Assembly: GCF_000158955.1 (NCBI RefSeq)
Contig: NZ_GG657757.1
Span: 4,662,637-4,726,636 of the forward strand
DNA length: 64,000 nucleotides
Reading direction: 5' to 3'
Origin: Streptomyces viridochromogenes DSM 40736
GTDB taxonomy: Bacteria; Actinomycetota; Actinomycetes; Streptomycetales; Streptomycetaceae
The notes under the pieces are model-generated. The model was not told where the DNA came from. It did no database searches and saw only the letters and a program-made list of their open reading frames with translations. This document shows positions 34,138 through 42,359 of this stretch, piece by piece. Numbering within the stretch: the first letter of the stretch is position 1; each line of letters starts with the position of its first letter. The position numbers were made by a program, and so were the translations under genes.

Positions 34138-34595
34138 GTCAGATGGACGGTCGTCGACGCAATCCGTATGAACTGACCGAGGAAACCCCGGTCTACGTCA
34201 TCTCGGTGGCGGCCCAGCTGTCCGGCCTGCACCCGCAGACCCTTCGCCAGTACGACCGCCTCGGCCTGGTCTCCCCGGACCGCACCGCCGGCCGGGGCCG
34301 CCGCTACTCGGCCCGTGACATCGAACTGCTCCGCCAGGTGCAGGCGTTGTCGCAGGACGAGGGCATCAACCTGGCGGGCATCAAGCGCATCATCGAACTG
34401 GAGAACCAGGTCGCCGCCCTCCAGGCCCGGGTGGCCGAGATGGAGGACGCGCTCGACGGCGCGGCGGCGGCCATGCGGCAGCGCGAGGCGGCGGTGCACG
34501 CGTCGTACCGCCGGGACCTGGTGCCGTATCAGGAGGTCCAGCAGACCAGCGCGCTGGTGGTGTGGCGGCCGAAGAGGCAGCAGCAGTCGGACTGA
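34134..34595 (+). CDS. hspR: MerR-family heat-shock repressor HspR
   Basis: Protein of 153 aa. The N-terminal winged-helix DNA-binding domain reads VYVISVAAQLSGLHPQTLRQ followed by YDRLGLVSPDRTAGRGRRYS, the MerR/HspR signature. A coiled coil (IKRIIELENQVAALQARVAE) mediates dimerisation. HspR binds HAIR operators, with DnaK as co-repressor, and senses heat through sequestration of DnaK by unfolded protein. Operators are visible upstream of dnaK and clpB in this window. The ATG overlaps the dnaJ stop. The operon ends at the hairpin 34621-34652. Confidence 0.97.
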   Translation: MSQMDGRRRNPYELTEETPVYVISVAAQLSGLHPQTLRQYDRLGLVSPDRTAGRGRRYSARDIELLRQVQALSQDEGINLAGIKRIIELENQVAALQARVAEMEDALDGAAAAMRQREAAVHASYRRDLVPYQEVQQTSALVVWRPKRQQQSD

Positions 34596-34620
34596 CGCGT
34601 ACGCGTGTGTGACGTGCGTG

Positions 34621-34652
34621 AAAGGGGCCGGGAGGCAACTCCCGGCCCCTTT
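34621..34652 (+). terminator. Terminator of the dnaK operon
   Basis: GGGGCCGGGAG (34624-34634) pairs perfectly with CTCCCGGCCCC (34639-34649) around GCAA, flanked by AAA and TTT. It lies 26 bp after the hspR stop. Confidence 0.9.
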
Positions 34653-34875
34653 CGTATGACCTGACCCGATTTCGCCGGATCTCCTGTCCATGACTGACCG
34701 GTGCAGAGCACTTGGAGACGATTCCGCACCGTCTTCACAACCACTGCGGAGCGTGGTGTTGCCATCTCGTTAAGTGCATACGCTTGACGCTGGGGCCCGG
34801 TCCGCGTTGGCTTTTCAGTCACATGGGCCGCAAAGCTGTGCCCACGTCCGAATCACACGCGAAGTGAGCTCCCGC

Positions 34876-35985
34876 ATGCGTCGTCGTATCTCCATATCCG
34901 TGGCCGCCGCCACGATGTCCGTCACGCTCGCCGGCTGCGGTGTGCTCAACGCGACCGGGAGCAGCGACGACGCGAGCCCGGCGAAGGGCGACGACATCAC
35001 GGTCGGGCTGCTGCTCCCGGAGAAGGCGAACACCCGGTACGAGAACTTCGACTACCCGATCATCAAGAGGAAGGTCGAGTCCCTCACCAACAACAAGGGC
35101 CGCGTCGAGTACGCCAACGCCGAGGCCAGCGCCGGGCAGCAGGCGACCCAGATGCAGAAGATGATCGACGACCGGGTCGACGTGATCCTGCTGGACGCGG
35201 TCGACTCGAAGGCCATCGCGAGCGGCGTGAAGAAGGCCAAGGACGCGGGCATCCCGGTCATCGCCTACGACCGGCTCGCCGAGGGCCCGATCGACGCGTA
35301 CATCTCCTTCGACAACGAACTCGTCGGCGAGGTCCAGGGGCGCACCCTGCTGGAGGCCATCGGCGACGACGTGAGCCTCTCCGACAAGATCGTCATGATG
35401 AACGGCTCACCGACGGACCCGAACGCCAAGCAGTTCAAGGCCGGGGCGCTGTCGGAGCTGAACGGCAAGGTGACGATCGCGCAGTCCTTCGACACCAAGG
35501 ACTGGAAGCCGGAGAACGCGCAGGCCAACATGGCCGACGCGATCGCGAAGATCGGCAAGGGCGACATCGCTGCGGTCTACTCCGCCAACGACGGCATGGC
35601 GGGCGGCATCGTCGACGCGCTCGAGGCCGCGGGCGTGACCAAGCTGCCGCCGATCACCGGGCAGGACGCGGAGCTCCCCGCGGTGCAGCGGATCATCACC
35701 GGTGAGCAGTACATGAGCGTCTACAAGTCGTACCCCCAGGAGGCGGAGAACGCCGCCGAGATGGCCGTGGCCAAGGTCCAGGGCCGCGACATCCAGTTCG
35801 CCGCCCTCACCCGCGACAAGGTCGACAGCCCCACGGACAAGGGCATCCCGGCCCAGCTCGTGCCCGTGGTCGCCCTCACCAAGGAGAACATCGAGGACAC
35901 GGTCGTCGCCGACGACATCTACAAGCTGTCGGACATCTGCACCGCGCAGTACAAGGCGGCGTGCTCGGAGATCGGGCTGAAGTAG
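34876..35985 (+). CDS. Periplasmic-binding-protein-like sugar-binding lipoprotein (XylF/RbsB type)
   Basis: Protein of 369 aa. The signal peptide MRRRISISVAAATMSVTLAG ends at a lipobox (LAGC, Cys21). The mature part has the type I fold: ITVGLLLPEKANTRYENFDY, then VDVILLDAVDSKAIASGVKK, IPVIAYDRLAEGPIDAYISF, NGSPTDPNAKQFKAGA and IAAVYSANDGMAGGIVDALE, resembling xylose/ribose/glucose binders of ABC importers. It should capture a sugar for transport. The usual ATPase (XylG-like) and permease (XylH-like) genes do not follow: downstream is IS relic and the lanthipeptide cluster. An alternative GTG start lies four codons upstream. Confidence 0.85.
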   Translation: MRRRISISVAAATMSVTLAGCGVLNATGSSDDASPAKGDDITVGLLLPEKANTRYENFDYPIIKRKVESLTNNKGRVEYANAEASAGQQATQMQKMIDDRVDVILLDAVDSKAIASGVKKAKDAGIPVIAYDRLAEGPIDAYISFDNELVGEVQGRTLLEAIGDDVSLSDKIVMMNGSPTDPNAKQFKAGALSELNGKVTIAQSFDTKDWKPENAQANMADAIAKIGKGDIAAVYSANDGMAGGIVDALEAAGVTKLPPITGQDAELPAVQRIITGEQYMSVYKSYPQEAENAAEMAVAKVQGRDIQFAALTRDKVDSPTDKGIPAQLVPVVALTKENIEDTVVADDIYKLSDICTAQYKAACSEIGLK

Positions 35986-36082
35986 GTTGACCTGCCGGAG
36001 AGCCGCCCTTCTGTGTGAGGGGGGCGACGGTCTGCCGGTTGCCGAACGCCTCGTTTGGAGCTACGGGTAGCGTAGCTCTTGC
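35986..36082. other. Junction between the binding-protein gene and the IS relic
   Basis: No gene seen. This is the last stretch of core-type sequence before the accessory block and probably contains the insertion boundary. Confidence 0.3.
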
Positions 36083-36500
36083 TTGAGCGGGTGGTTCCCG
36101 GTGTGCCGAGCCGTCCACAGGACGGTGGCCGACACCGGTATGGAGATCGTGGAGGGCTGGCCGCGATCATCTCCGCGGCGCCCACCGGTTGCCGGTGGGC
36201 ATCCGGTAGTCGGTTCGTCCGGTGCCACCGCTCAGCGCCGGTTCGTGGAGTGGTCGATGGCCTGGGTGTGGGCTAAGCAGCATCGTCTAGTCTCGGACGA
36301 GCTCGGGTCGCGCGGCGAGATCGACTGGTCGCGGTGTGCATCCGACTGGGCATCGAGCCGTGAAGAGGCAAGCGGCACCGTTGGACCAGCCAATGCACGA
36401 TGGCTTGGCTCGCCGGATGCCGGCGCCTCCGCCGCTGCTACGAACGCAGAGCCCTACCTCGTGGCCCCAACCCGCATCGTTGGGTGATTTGCTTGCCATT
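36083..36500 (+). mobile_element. IS5-family transposase relic at the edge of the lanthipeptide cluster
   Basis: One frame reads RRFVEWSMAWVWAKQHRLVS, then DELGSRGEIDWSRCASD with the first catalytic Asp region of IS5-type transposases, ending in a garbled TVGPAN (normally TGPNP). A second frame then gives AWLAGCRRLRRCYERRA, the C-terminal block. The segment between, containing the other catalytic residues, is deleted. It differs from the relic at 25360-25678 and belongs to another IS5 subgroup. It marks past mobile-element activity where the sugar-transport locus is interrupted. Confidence 0.75.
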
Positions 36501-36927
36501 GCCACAACGATGAGACCGCCGAAGCAAGCCACTGGCGAGAAAAGATCGCTGGGCCCCGTTGCTCACAAACTCATTCCCTTGGGAGTTTCAGTTCACACTG
36601 CCGCGCCTTTGTTTTTCGATGCGGAGGACATTCGGAATGAGCCTCGATCCGGCTTGTAAGATACTTGACGCAAGAGGGGTAGCCATCTTAAATTTCCGTA
36701 TGTATGCGCCGGAGATCGCGGTGTCTGCAGTCGGAAGATACAGTGCTGAGCGTTCAGTGTGCTCGCTTCTGTGGATTGGTCCACTCCCGCTGTCAGGACC
36801 CCGAATCTCCCATCCAGGGGGCACGGCCGGCTCAGCCGATCGGACGTCGAAGTGCGTCCGCCCTTTATTCGTACCGCCCGTACCTGGGGGCGGACAATTC
36901 CAAGCGACTGACGAGAAGGAACGTTCC
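36501..36927. other. AT-richer region upstream of the secreted 101-aa protein gene
   Basis: Base composition is visibly lower in GC than the core sequence on either side, in agreement with acquired DNA. TTGACG (36665-36670) and TAAATT (36689-36694), 18 bp apart, form a plausible promoter for the following gene; the leader would be about 230 bases. No other gene recognised. Confidence 0.4.
36665..36694 (+). promoter_or_regulatory. Candidate promoter upstream of the 101-aa secreted protein gene
   Basis: TTGACG-N18-TAAATT is close to the vegetative promoter consensus in an AT-rich context. No experimental support. Confidence 0.4.
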
Positions 36928-37233
36928 ATGACTCGTTCGATACGTAAAGCTCTGCATTGCGTGATTCTGACTGGCTTACTCGCCCTAGGTGCCTCGCAAG
37001 CTTTTGCCGCCCCTGATGGCAACGCCGCTAGCGCCGCACCGCACTCAGTGGCTTTCTCTGCGGATGCCTTGACGCCTCCCGAGGGATTCGTTCGCGAAGT
37101 CACTTTTTATGGTATGGCTGCTGCCTGCGAGTCGGTGGGTAGGGATGGCGTAGAGGAGGGCAAGTGGAGCGCATATGTTTGCGTCCCGTTCGGCCCCTTC
37201 TCGCCTTTCCAATACCTCTACGTTAAGAGATGA
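36928..37233 (+). CDS. Small secreted protein of unknown function (101 aa)
   Basis: The ATG follows GAGAAGGA. A Sec signal peptide (MTRSIRKALHCVILTGLLAL, cleavage after AFA near residue 28) leads into a ~73-residue mature protein ending in FGPFSPFQYLYVKR. Two cysteines in the mature part (AAACESVGRDG and YVCVPFG) could form one disulfide. No family recognised. Codon use is less GC-biased than the core genes. It lies beside the lanthipeptide genes and may be an accessory or self-protection factor, but no sequence feature proves it. Confidence 0.6.
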   Translation: MTRSIRKALHCVILTGLLALGASQAFAAPDGNAASAAPHSVAFSADALTPPEGFVREVTFYGMAAACESVGRDGVEEGKWSAYVCVPFGPFSPFQYLYVKR

Positions 37234-37465
37234 TGCCAGTCTGTTCCTGTCTTGAATGACGAACCGCCCCCGTGGGGCACTGCTTTCGAAGGGAGCAGGG
37301 AAACCGAACGGGCGGGGCGTGGGTTATAACCGCACCTGGGTGGGGCCCTGGGGCCCGACCAAGGTGCGGGTCAGCTGCCATCTTCCGTGTGTGGGGGCTT
37401 GGGACTGGCGGGGATGCCCCCTATGGGAATGGGCCCTTGTGCTCGCCGCACCTCACCAGAGCGGG
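37234..37465. other. Gap between the secreted protein and the first LLM reductase
   Basis: No gene or clear terminator recognised. Convergent transcription ends here. Confidence 0.3.
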
Positions 37466-38413
37466 TTACACCGCGTCAAGGATCTCTTCCAGGTCACGCG
37501 AGGCGGCACGAAGGCCGAATCCCTTGGCGACACCGGCGACATTTAGCACCACCTCGTCTACACCGGCACGGCTGAAGCGATCGAGGCCGTCACGGATGTC
37601 CGATATGGTTCCGTACAGGAAGACGCCCGCATCGATCAACTTGTCGACGTCTTCCGTCTTTCCCGTCACCTCGATATTCGCGTCGCGAAGCGTGTCCTGG
37701 TAGTGGGGCAACTGGATATGCATGCCGATCGCTTCGAAGGCGATGTCACGTGCACGCCGACCTTCTCTAGCTACCGCACACGGAATGATGGCTGTCACGG
37801 GAACCCGATCCCGTCCTGCCTGGGTACTCGCCCCCCATACCTGCGGAACGATGACGTCGCTCAGGTAGGTGGGCGGGCAGAGCCAGGTGATCGCGTCGTC
37901 CGCAATCTGTCCGGCCAGGGCGGCCATCTTGGTGCGCAGTACGCCCATACCCACACGCACCTCGGCGCTACGCGCGGGAACAAGTCGACCAGTGGTCGAA
38001 TAGCATTCGCCCTCTGTGGCCACTAACTCGCCATTGAGCAATGCGCGTACCGTCGTCACGTACTCACGAGTGGCGGTGAGAGGGCTTTGGTATGGATTTC
38101 CCATGACGCCACGTTGAAAGTCCACAGAGCCCGGCCCGTACGCTGCAATTACTGAGCATCCTGTGGCCAGGGCCGTAGAGCGCGCCTCCACTGCCGCGTG
38201 GTAGGGAGAACGCAGCGGGCTCAGGTTCACTCCGAAACCGCTCGGGACACGTAAGCCGATGCCGGCCAGCCAGCTGACAAGCTGGTGATTGTCAATGACC
38301 TCGGTTTGTCCCTGCCATAGCCGTTCGGCCCTGCCCCAGCGAACCAGGCCGGCAAAGGGAATAGCCTGCTCGGGGCGAATAATTGGCACAGGCAGCACAA
38401 GAGAGTAACGCAA
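37466..38413 (-). CDS. F420-type LLM-class reductase, candidate LanJ (copy 1)
   Basis: Protein of 315 aa with the luciferase-like TIM-barrel pattern: SLVLPVPIIRPEQAIPFAGL, then VSWLAGIGLRVPSGFGVNLS, LRSPYHAAVEARSTALATG and VRVGMGVLRTKMAALAGQIAD; it ends VDEVVLNVAGVAKGFG. Enzymes of this class use reduced F420 or FMN. In lexapeptide biosynthesis an F420H2-dependent member (LanJ-C type, LxmJ) reduces dehydroalanine to D-Ala. A second copy in this cluster (47482-48441) is clearly homologous, so both are proposed to reduce Dha/Dhb residues in the lanthipeptides. Start is a TTG at 38413 preceded by AGGAG at six bases. Divergent from the precursor genes. Confidence 0.75.
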   Translation of the reverse strand: MRYSLVLPVPIIRPEQAIPFAGLVRWGRAERLWQGQTEVIDNHQLVSWLAGIGLRVPSGFGVNLSPLRSPYHAAVEARSTALATGCSVIAAYGPGSVDFQRGVMGNPYQSPLTATREYVTTVRALLNGELVATEGECYSTTGRLVPARSAEVRVGMGVLRTKMAALAGQIADDAITWLCPPTYLSDVIVPQVWGASTQAGRDRVPVTAIIPCAVAREGRRARDIAFEAIGMHIQLPHYQDTLRDANIEVTGKTEDVDKLIDAGVFLYGTISDIRDGLDRFSRAGVDEVVLNVAGVAKGFGLRAASRDLEEILDAV

Positions 38414-38766
38414 TGATTCTCCTATGAATCAAGGCCCGGAGCGGCTGGACGCAGCTCTGGGGGCAAACATCAGGTCGGTGTCGAGGGTGCAAGGCGGCAC
38501 ATAATCTGATCAATGAGGTGTGTAATTGTCAAGACGCGTCGGCCGGTTGAAGTGGATAACGTGCCGGCAGCGCAGCCCCCCTCCGAATTCACTCGGCACA
38601 CCAGACGAGAGACGCCGACCTGCCCTCCGGGCGCGGTCAGTCACGTACTTCGACTGTGTAAGCGCGGCCAAGGCGTCCGTTTGTGTGTGCCGCGCGTATG
38701 CGAAGCCTGTGCGCCGTCTGTGTTCTCACGCTGCGCCAGGCGAATTCTGATGGCGGAGGATGGTGC
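38414..38766. other. Divergent control region between lanJ copy 1 and the precursor genes
   Basis: Low-GC stretches (CACATAATCTGATCAATG near 38500; TTGTCAAGACG near 38530) are promoter candidates for both directions, but no -35/-10 pair is convincing. A SARP binding site (direct heptamer repeats about 11 bp apart) was looked for and not clearly found. Confidence 0.35.
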
Positions 38767-38991
38767 ATGTGCCGCGGATCGCTTTCAAGAGACCCTGCGG
38801 CTCCCGCCATCAACCTGGAGGAAACTGTGTACAGAGGCGATATTTCTCTGCTGGAAGAGATCGAGGAGCAGGACTTCGCTTTCGGCGCTGGGTGCAGCGC
38901 CAACTTCACCACGTTTTCGCTGTCGGGAATCTTCGGAAACGACGGCGACTGCTGCACGCTTACCAAGGAATGCCAGGCCAGCTGTAACTGA
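38767..38991 (+). CDS. lanA1: Lanthipeptide precursor, alpha-type (lacticin 3147 A1-like)
   Basis: Precursor of 74 aa. The leader (residues 1-42) is acidic near its end (ISLLEEIEEQDF) and finishes FGAG, a double-glycine-type site for a C39 protease. The 32-residue core starts CSANFTTFSLSGIFGN and ends CCTLTKECQASCN. CTLTxEC is the lipid II-binding ring motif of mersacidin/lacticin-A1-type peptides with its conserved Glu, and CS..N.TFSLS..(W/F)GN.G aligns with lacticin A1. Five Cys face seven Ser/Thr residues, and the CC pair adds a Cys absent from lacticin A1. The ATG at 38767 has GGAGGA at five bases; an in-frame GTG at 38827 (GGAGG at five bases) would give a leader of only 22 residues and is less likely. 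Confidence 0.88.
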   Translation: MCRGSLSRDPAAPAINLEETVYRGDISLLEEIEEQDFAFGAGCSANFTTFSLSGIFGNDGDCCTLTKECQASCN

Positions 38992-39017
38992 CCTGCGTCA
39001 GCATGAAGGGGAACATC

Positions 39018-39182
39018 ATGCAGGACAAGAAGACGGACATTCTGGGCGCCTACGACGAGGCGGAGCTCATCGAGCTCAGTGAAGCGGATAACCACGGCGG
39101 TACGGGCCCGTGGTGCATAGCCACCGTCACGTTGGTCACCGCGACCGTGTGCCCGACCACCAAGTGCACCAGCAAATGCTGA
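39018..39182 (+). CDS. lanA2: Lanthipeptide precursor, beta-type (lacticin 3147 A2-like)
   Basis: Precursor of 54 aa beginning 26 bp after the alpha precursor. Leader residues 1-28 (MQDKKTDILGAYDEAELIEL, then SEADNHGG) end in a classic Gly-Gly site. The core starts TGPWCIATVTLVTATV and ends CPTTKCTSKC. CPTTKCTxxC is the C-terminal ring signature of lacticin 3147 A2-type beta peptides, and the leader SEADNHGG parallels theirs. Four Cys instead of three: the extra one near the core N-terminus could add a ring. Most dehydratable residues are Thr. The ATG at 39018 has GGGGA at seven bases; an ATG at 39003 lacks one. Confidence 0.9.
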   Translation: MQDKKTDILGAYDEAELIELSEADNHGGTGPWCIATVTLVTATVCPTTKCTSKC

Positions 39183-39223
39183 AGCTCGCTTCACCACTCG
39201 TGATCAACGTGTAGCACGATGAG

Positions 39224-39259
39224 GCGGAATGGAAGCCGATGGTCCGGCTTCCATTCCGC
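39224..39259 (+). terminator. Hairpin between precursor and synthetase genes (attenuator)
   Basis: GCGGAATGGAAGCCG (39224-39238) pairs perfectly with CGGCTTCCATTCCGC (39245-39259) around a 6-base loop, in the 124-bp gap between lanA2 and lanM1. Such hairpins often let part of transcription through and so raise precursor mRNA over enzyme mRNA. Confidence 0.75.
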
Positions 39260-39306
39260 TCCGTCGTCTCGTTGCTCGACATCGTGCGAAAATGGAGTAG
39301 CAGAAC

Positions 39307-42300
39307 GTGATATCTCCAGCCGAGTACTATCCAGAATTCAACAGCGTTGAATTCGAAGAAACCATCACACCGCTGGCGCAGTTCGACAGTGAGACCACCG
39401 CTGTGCTCCGGGACGGCAGGTCCGGAGTTGCGTCGAGGACATCCGCTCCTGGCGTAGGCACCGGCAGCAGGACTGCCGCGGTGGAAGAATGGCTGCGCGG
39501 CTCGGAGCAGTATCCGTTCCAGCATGTGGTCAGGACCGTTGCGGCCACCCTCGCGGACACGGACCCGCTCGCCTCATTCGCGGATCTGTTCGCCGACCAG
39601 CAGGCCGCTCTCGTCCAACTGCTCGAACGGGCCGAAGTGCGGCTTCGTGGTGTTTATATGCGCCCGTTGGTGGCCGCCATCAACCACGCGCGCGAGAACG
39701 ACCTCCTCAGGGGTGCCACCCCCAGGGAGCGCTACGAGTACTTCGTCAAGGAATCGAGCCGTACGTCCTTCACCACCGTGAGCGGCCTGTCCTTTCCGGT
39801 CCTGCAGGATGTCACCCGCATCCTTCTCCGCAATGAAACGGACAGTGTCGGCGAACTCTGCACCCGACTGAGAGCCGACCGGGCCGCTATCGAGGACACC
39901 TTCGGTATCGACGCCAGCGACCTTCTGGAGTCCTTTGGTCTGCCCGAAGGCGACACGCACCACCATGGGCGCACCGTGGCGGTCCTCGTCTTTCGGTCCG
40001 GGAAGCGCCTGGTGTACAAGCCCCGCGACGTGTCGTGTGAGGCCGCCTACGTCTCCATTGCCGGCGAAGTCAACGCTCATTTCGGGACGAGCCTGGTCGC
40101 GGCCACCGTCCTGGAACGCGACCGCTACGGGTACGTGGAGTACATCGAGGCCGAAGACGTTTCCGACATCTCCCCGGAGTTCCTGTACGCCAGCGGCGAA
40201 CTCGCCGCCGTGCTCTACCTGCTCAATGCGCGGGACATGCACTTCGAGAACATCCTGCCGACCCGTCGCGGACCGCTCCCCATAGACCTGGAAACAATCC
40301 TGCACCCTGAGAGGGTTCACACGGGGATGATCCCTGAGGTCACCGGAAACGCGTACGAGATGATCGCCCAGTCGGTCTATGGCATAGGGATCCTTCCACT
40401 CGTCATGGCCGGCAAAGGCGGTGACGGGGGTCATGTCGACCTTGGGTTCCTCGGAGCCCAAGGAAACGGCAACTCGCCCTTCAAGGCGGTGCAGTTCAAG
40501 GACCCATACACCGACTACATCAGTCTGGCGTTCCAGGCAGCGGCCGCCGCAGAGCGGCGTACTGTCGTCAACGCACTGACCAAGCACGAGGTCTACGACC
40601 TCGGTCGGCATATGGCCGACGGCTTCACTAAGGTCTACCGCGCCGCCATGGTCGATCCGGACACCTGGACCGCACTGCTGCGCAAGACGGCCACCGACCT
40701 CCGCATCCGCTACGTCCACAACGCGACCGTGCTGTATGCGCAAACGCTGCGCATGTCTTCCAGCCCCAGCGCCCTGGAAGACACTGCTCCGTACCTGGCC
40801 CTGCTGAAGCGCATCGCGATCGCCAGCCCAGCCTCCGCCCGACAACTTGTCAGGTCTGAGTTGCGGCAACTGGCCGAGCGTGATGTCCCGTACTTCACCG
40901 TCGCCAGCACGGACACCGCTCTGATGGATGGCGAAGGCACCGAAATCGGAGCCGCCTTTGACCGGTCGCCGCTCGACCTGGTTCTGGCCAAGGCCGCGCG
41001 CCTGAGCGAGTTCGACCTCAGCGAACAGCTCAGGCTCATTCACTCCGCCTTCGCCTCACGCTTCCCGGACAACCACCTGACCCCCGTCGCCGGCCTGGCA
41101 CCGGTCCCGGGGCGGCCGGGCTCGGCCGCCCTGAAATCGGACAACGAGCTGAAAACGGTGGTGCGCACGCTGTGCGACCACCTGATAGCCACGTCATTGC
41201 CTGACCGGTTCGAGCACCTTCCCCGGACCTGGATCGGTCCTCGGGCCTCCGCAGAGGCCGACCGGCCGTGGCCGCCCTGCGTCCTGGGGTACGACCTGTA
41301 CACCGGACGGACGGGCCCCGCCCTCGCGCTGGCCGCCGCCGGCCGCCTACTGGACGAGGGCAGGTACCGCGATCTGTCGGCGCAGATCTTTTCGACCACC
41401 GCAGAGATCCTCGCCACCGAGAGCTATGAGACCCGCAACATCCAGCAGCTCGGATTCGGCGGCTACACAGGCATGGCTGGCATTCTGTTCGCCCTCTCCG
41501 CGGCGGGCAGGATCCTCGGCGAGGACAGCTGGACTCGTGCTGCGCAAGGCGCCGTGCCGCTGATCCTCGACCAGGTGAGCAGTGTGCCCCCCGGCAAGCT
41601 GCCCCTAGACGTCATCAGCGGTCTCGCCGGTGCGATGTCCTGCATCACCGCGATCGGGGGGCCCCATGCAAACGCAGCCGTCACGGCACTGACCTCAATA
41701 CTCGTGGACTCCTTCCAGGGCGGTGCGAGCGGCGAGTGGCTCGGGCCCGTACTCGCTCAGTCCGGGTTCGGTCACGGCATCAGCGGCATCCTCCATGCAC
41801 TCAGCCGGGTTCATCCGCGTCTTTCGCCCGGCCTCCGGCCGCTCGTCGAGTCCACGCTTCAGGATCTGGCTGGCCGACTGCACGGCTTTTTCGATGCCGA
41901 AGAGAGGAATTGGCACACCAGCATCGACAGGCCGACGTCCTTCGCGACCGGCTGGTGCCACGGTCCGGCTGGCATCGCTCTCGCCCTGTCCACATACGCC
42001 GACGTCTCCGGTGGTAACGAGGTCGTACGCATGCGGGACACGGCCGTTGACTACGTGCTACGCCAGGGCTTCGGACGCAACCTGACGTGGTGCCACGGAG
42101 ACTTGGGCAACCATGACGCCCTGATAACTCTCGCGGATTGCGGAGTTACATCGCTGCGGGCGGAGATCGAGAAGATCGAGCAACGCTGGCTTCATCCGGA
42201 AACCTTCGCCCGCAAGCTCGGGGATACCAGCAGCCGCTACGCACACACCAACAGCCTGCTGGTCGGCACCGCGGGAATCGTGCTCCACCTGGTCAACCGC

Positions 42301-42357
42301 GTCGACCCGGCCGGCCGCATCTCACCGACCACCTTCGTTGCCAGTGAGGGCCGATAA
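39307..42357 (+). CDS. lanM1: Class II lanthipeptide synthetase LanM1
   Basis: Protein of 1016 aa from a GTG with GGAG nine bases upstream. The dehydratase half contains VFRSGKRLVYKPRDVSCE (~235), NARDMHFENILPTRRGPLPI (~310) and IDLETILHPERV, the kinase-like active site that phosphorylates Ser/Thr and eliminates phosphate. The LanC-like cyclase half has the catalytic His in GFGHGISGI (His823) and zinc ligands Cys884 (GWCHGPAGI), Cys929 and His930 (TWCHGDLGN), which activate cysteines for ring closure. All key residues are present. A separate LanM for each precursor is usual for two-component lantibiotics; its gene order suggests lanM1 serves one of the adjacent peptides, but which cannot be told by eye. 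Confidence 0.93.
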   Translation: MISPAEYYPEFNSVEFEETITPLAQFDSETTAVLRDGRSGVASRTSAPGVGTGSRTAAVEEWLRGSEQYPFQHVVRTVAATLADTDPLASFADLFADQQAALVQLLERAEVRLRGVYMRPLVAAINHARENDLLRGATPRERYEYFVKESSRTSFTTVSGLSFPVLQDVTRILLRNETDSVGELCTRLRADRAAIEDTFGIDASDLLESFGLPEGDTHHHGRTVAVLVFRSGKRLVYKPRDVSCEAAYVSIAGEVNAHFGTSLVAATVLERDRYGYVEYIEAEDVSDISPEFLYASGELAAVLYLLNARDMHFENILPTRRGPLPIDLETILHPERVHTGMIPEVTGNAYEMIAQSVYGIGILPLVMAGKGGDGGHVDLGFLGAQGNGNSPFKAVQFKDPYTDYISLAFQAAAAAERRTVVNALTKHEVYDLGRHMADGFTKVYRAAMVDPDTWTALLRKTATDLRIRYVHNATVLYAQTLRMSSSPSALEDTAPYLALLKRIAIASPASARQLVRSELRQLAERDVPYFTVASTDTALMDGEGTEIGAAFDRSPLDLVLAKAARLSEFDLSEQLRLIHSAFASRFPDNHLTPVAGLAPVPGRPGSAALKSDNELKTVVRTLCDHLIATSLPDRFEHLPRTWIGPRASAEADRPWPPCVLGYDLYTGRTGPALALAAAGRLLDEGRYRDLSAQIFSTTAEILATESYETRNIQQLGFGGYTGMAGILFALSAAGRILGEDSWTRAAQGAVPLILDQVSSVPPGKLPLDVISGLAGAMSCITAIGGPHANAAVTALTSILVDSFQGGASGEWLGPVLAQSGFGHGISGILHALSRVHPRLSPGLRPLVESTLQDLAGRLHGFFDAEERNWHTSIDRPTSFATGWCHGPAGIALALSTYADVSGGNEVVRMRDTAVDYVLRQGFGRNLTWCHGDLGNHDALITLADCGVTSLRAEIEKIEQRWLHPETFARKLGDTSSRYAHTNSLLVGTAGIVLHLVNRVDPAGRISPTTFVASEGR

Positions 42358-42359
42358 GC

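Noticed and set aside
39003..39017. Upstream ATG for the beta precursor
   Set aside because: It lacks a ribosome site, whereas the ATG at 39018 has GGGGA at the right distance; the extra five residues would not change the core.
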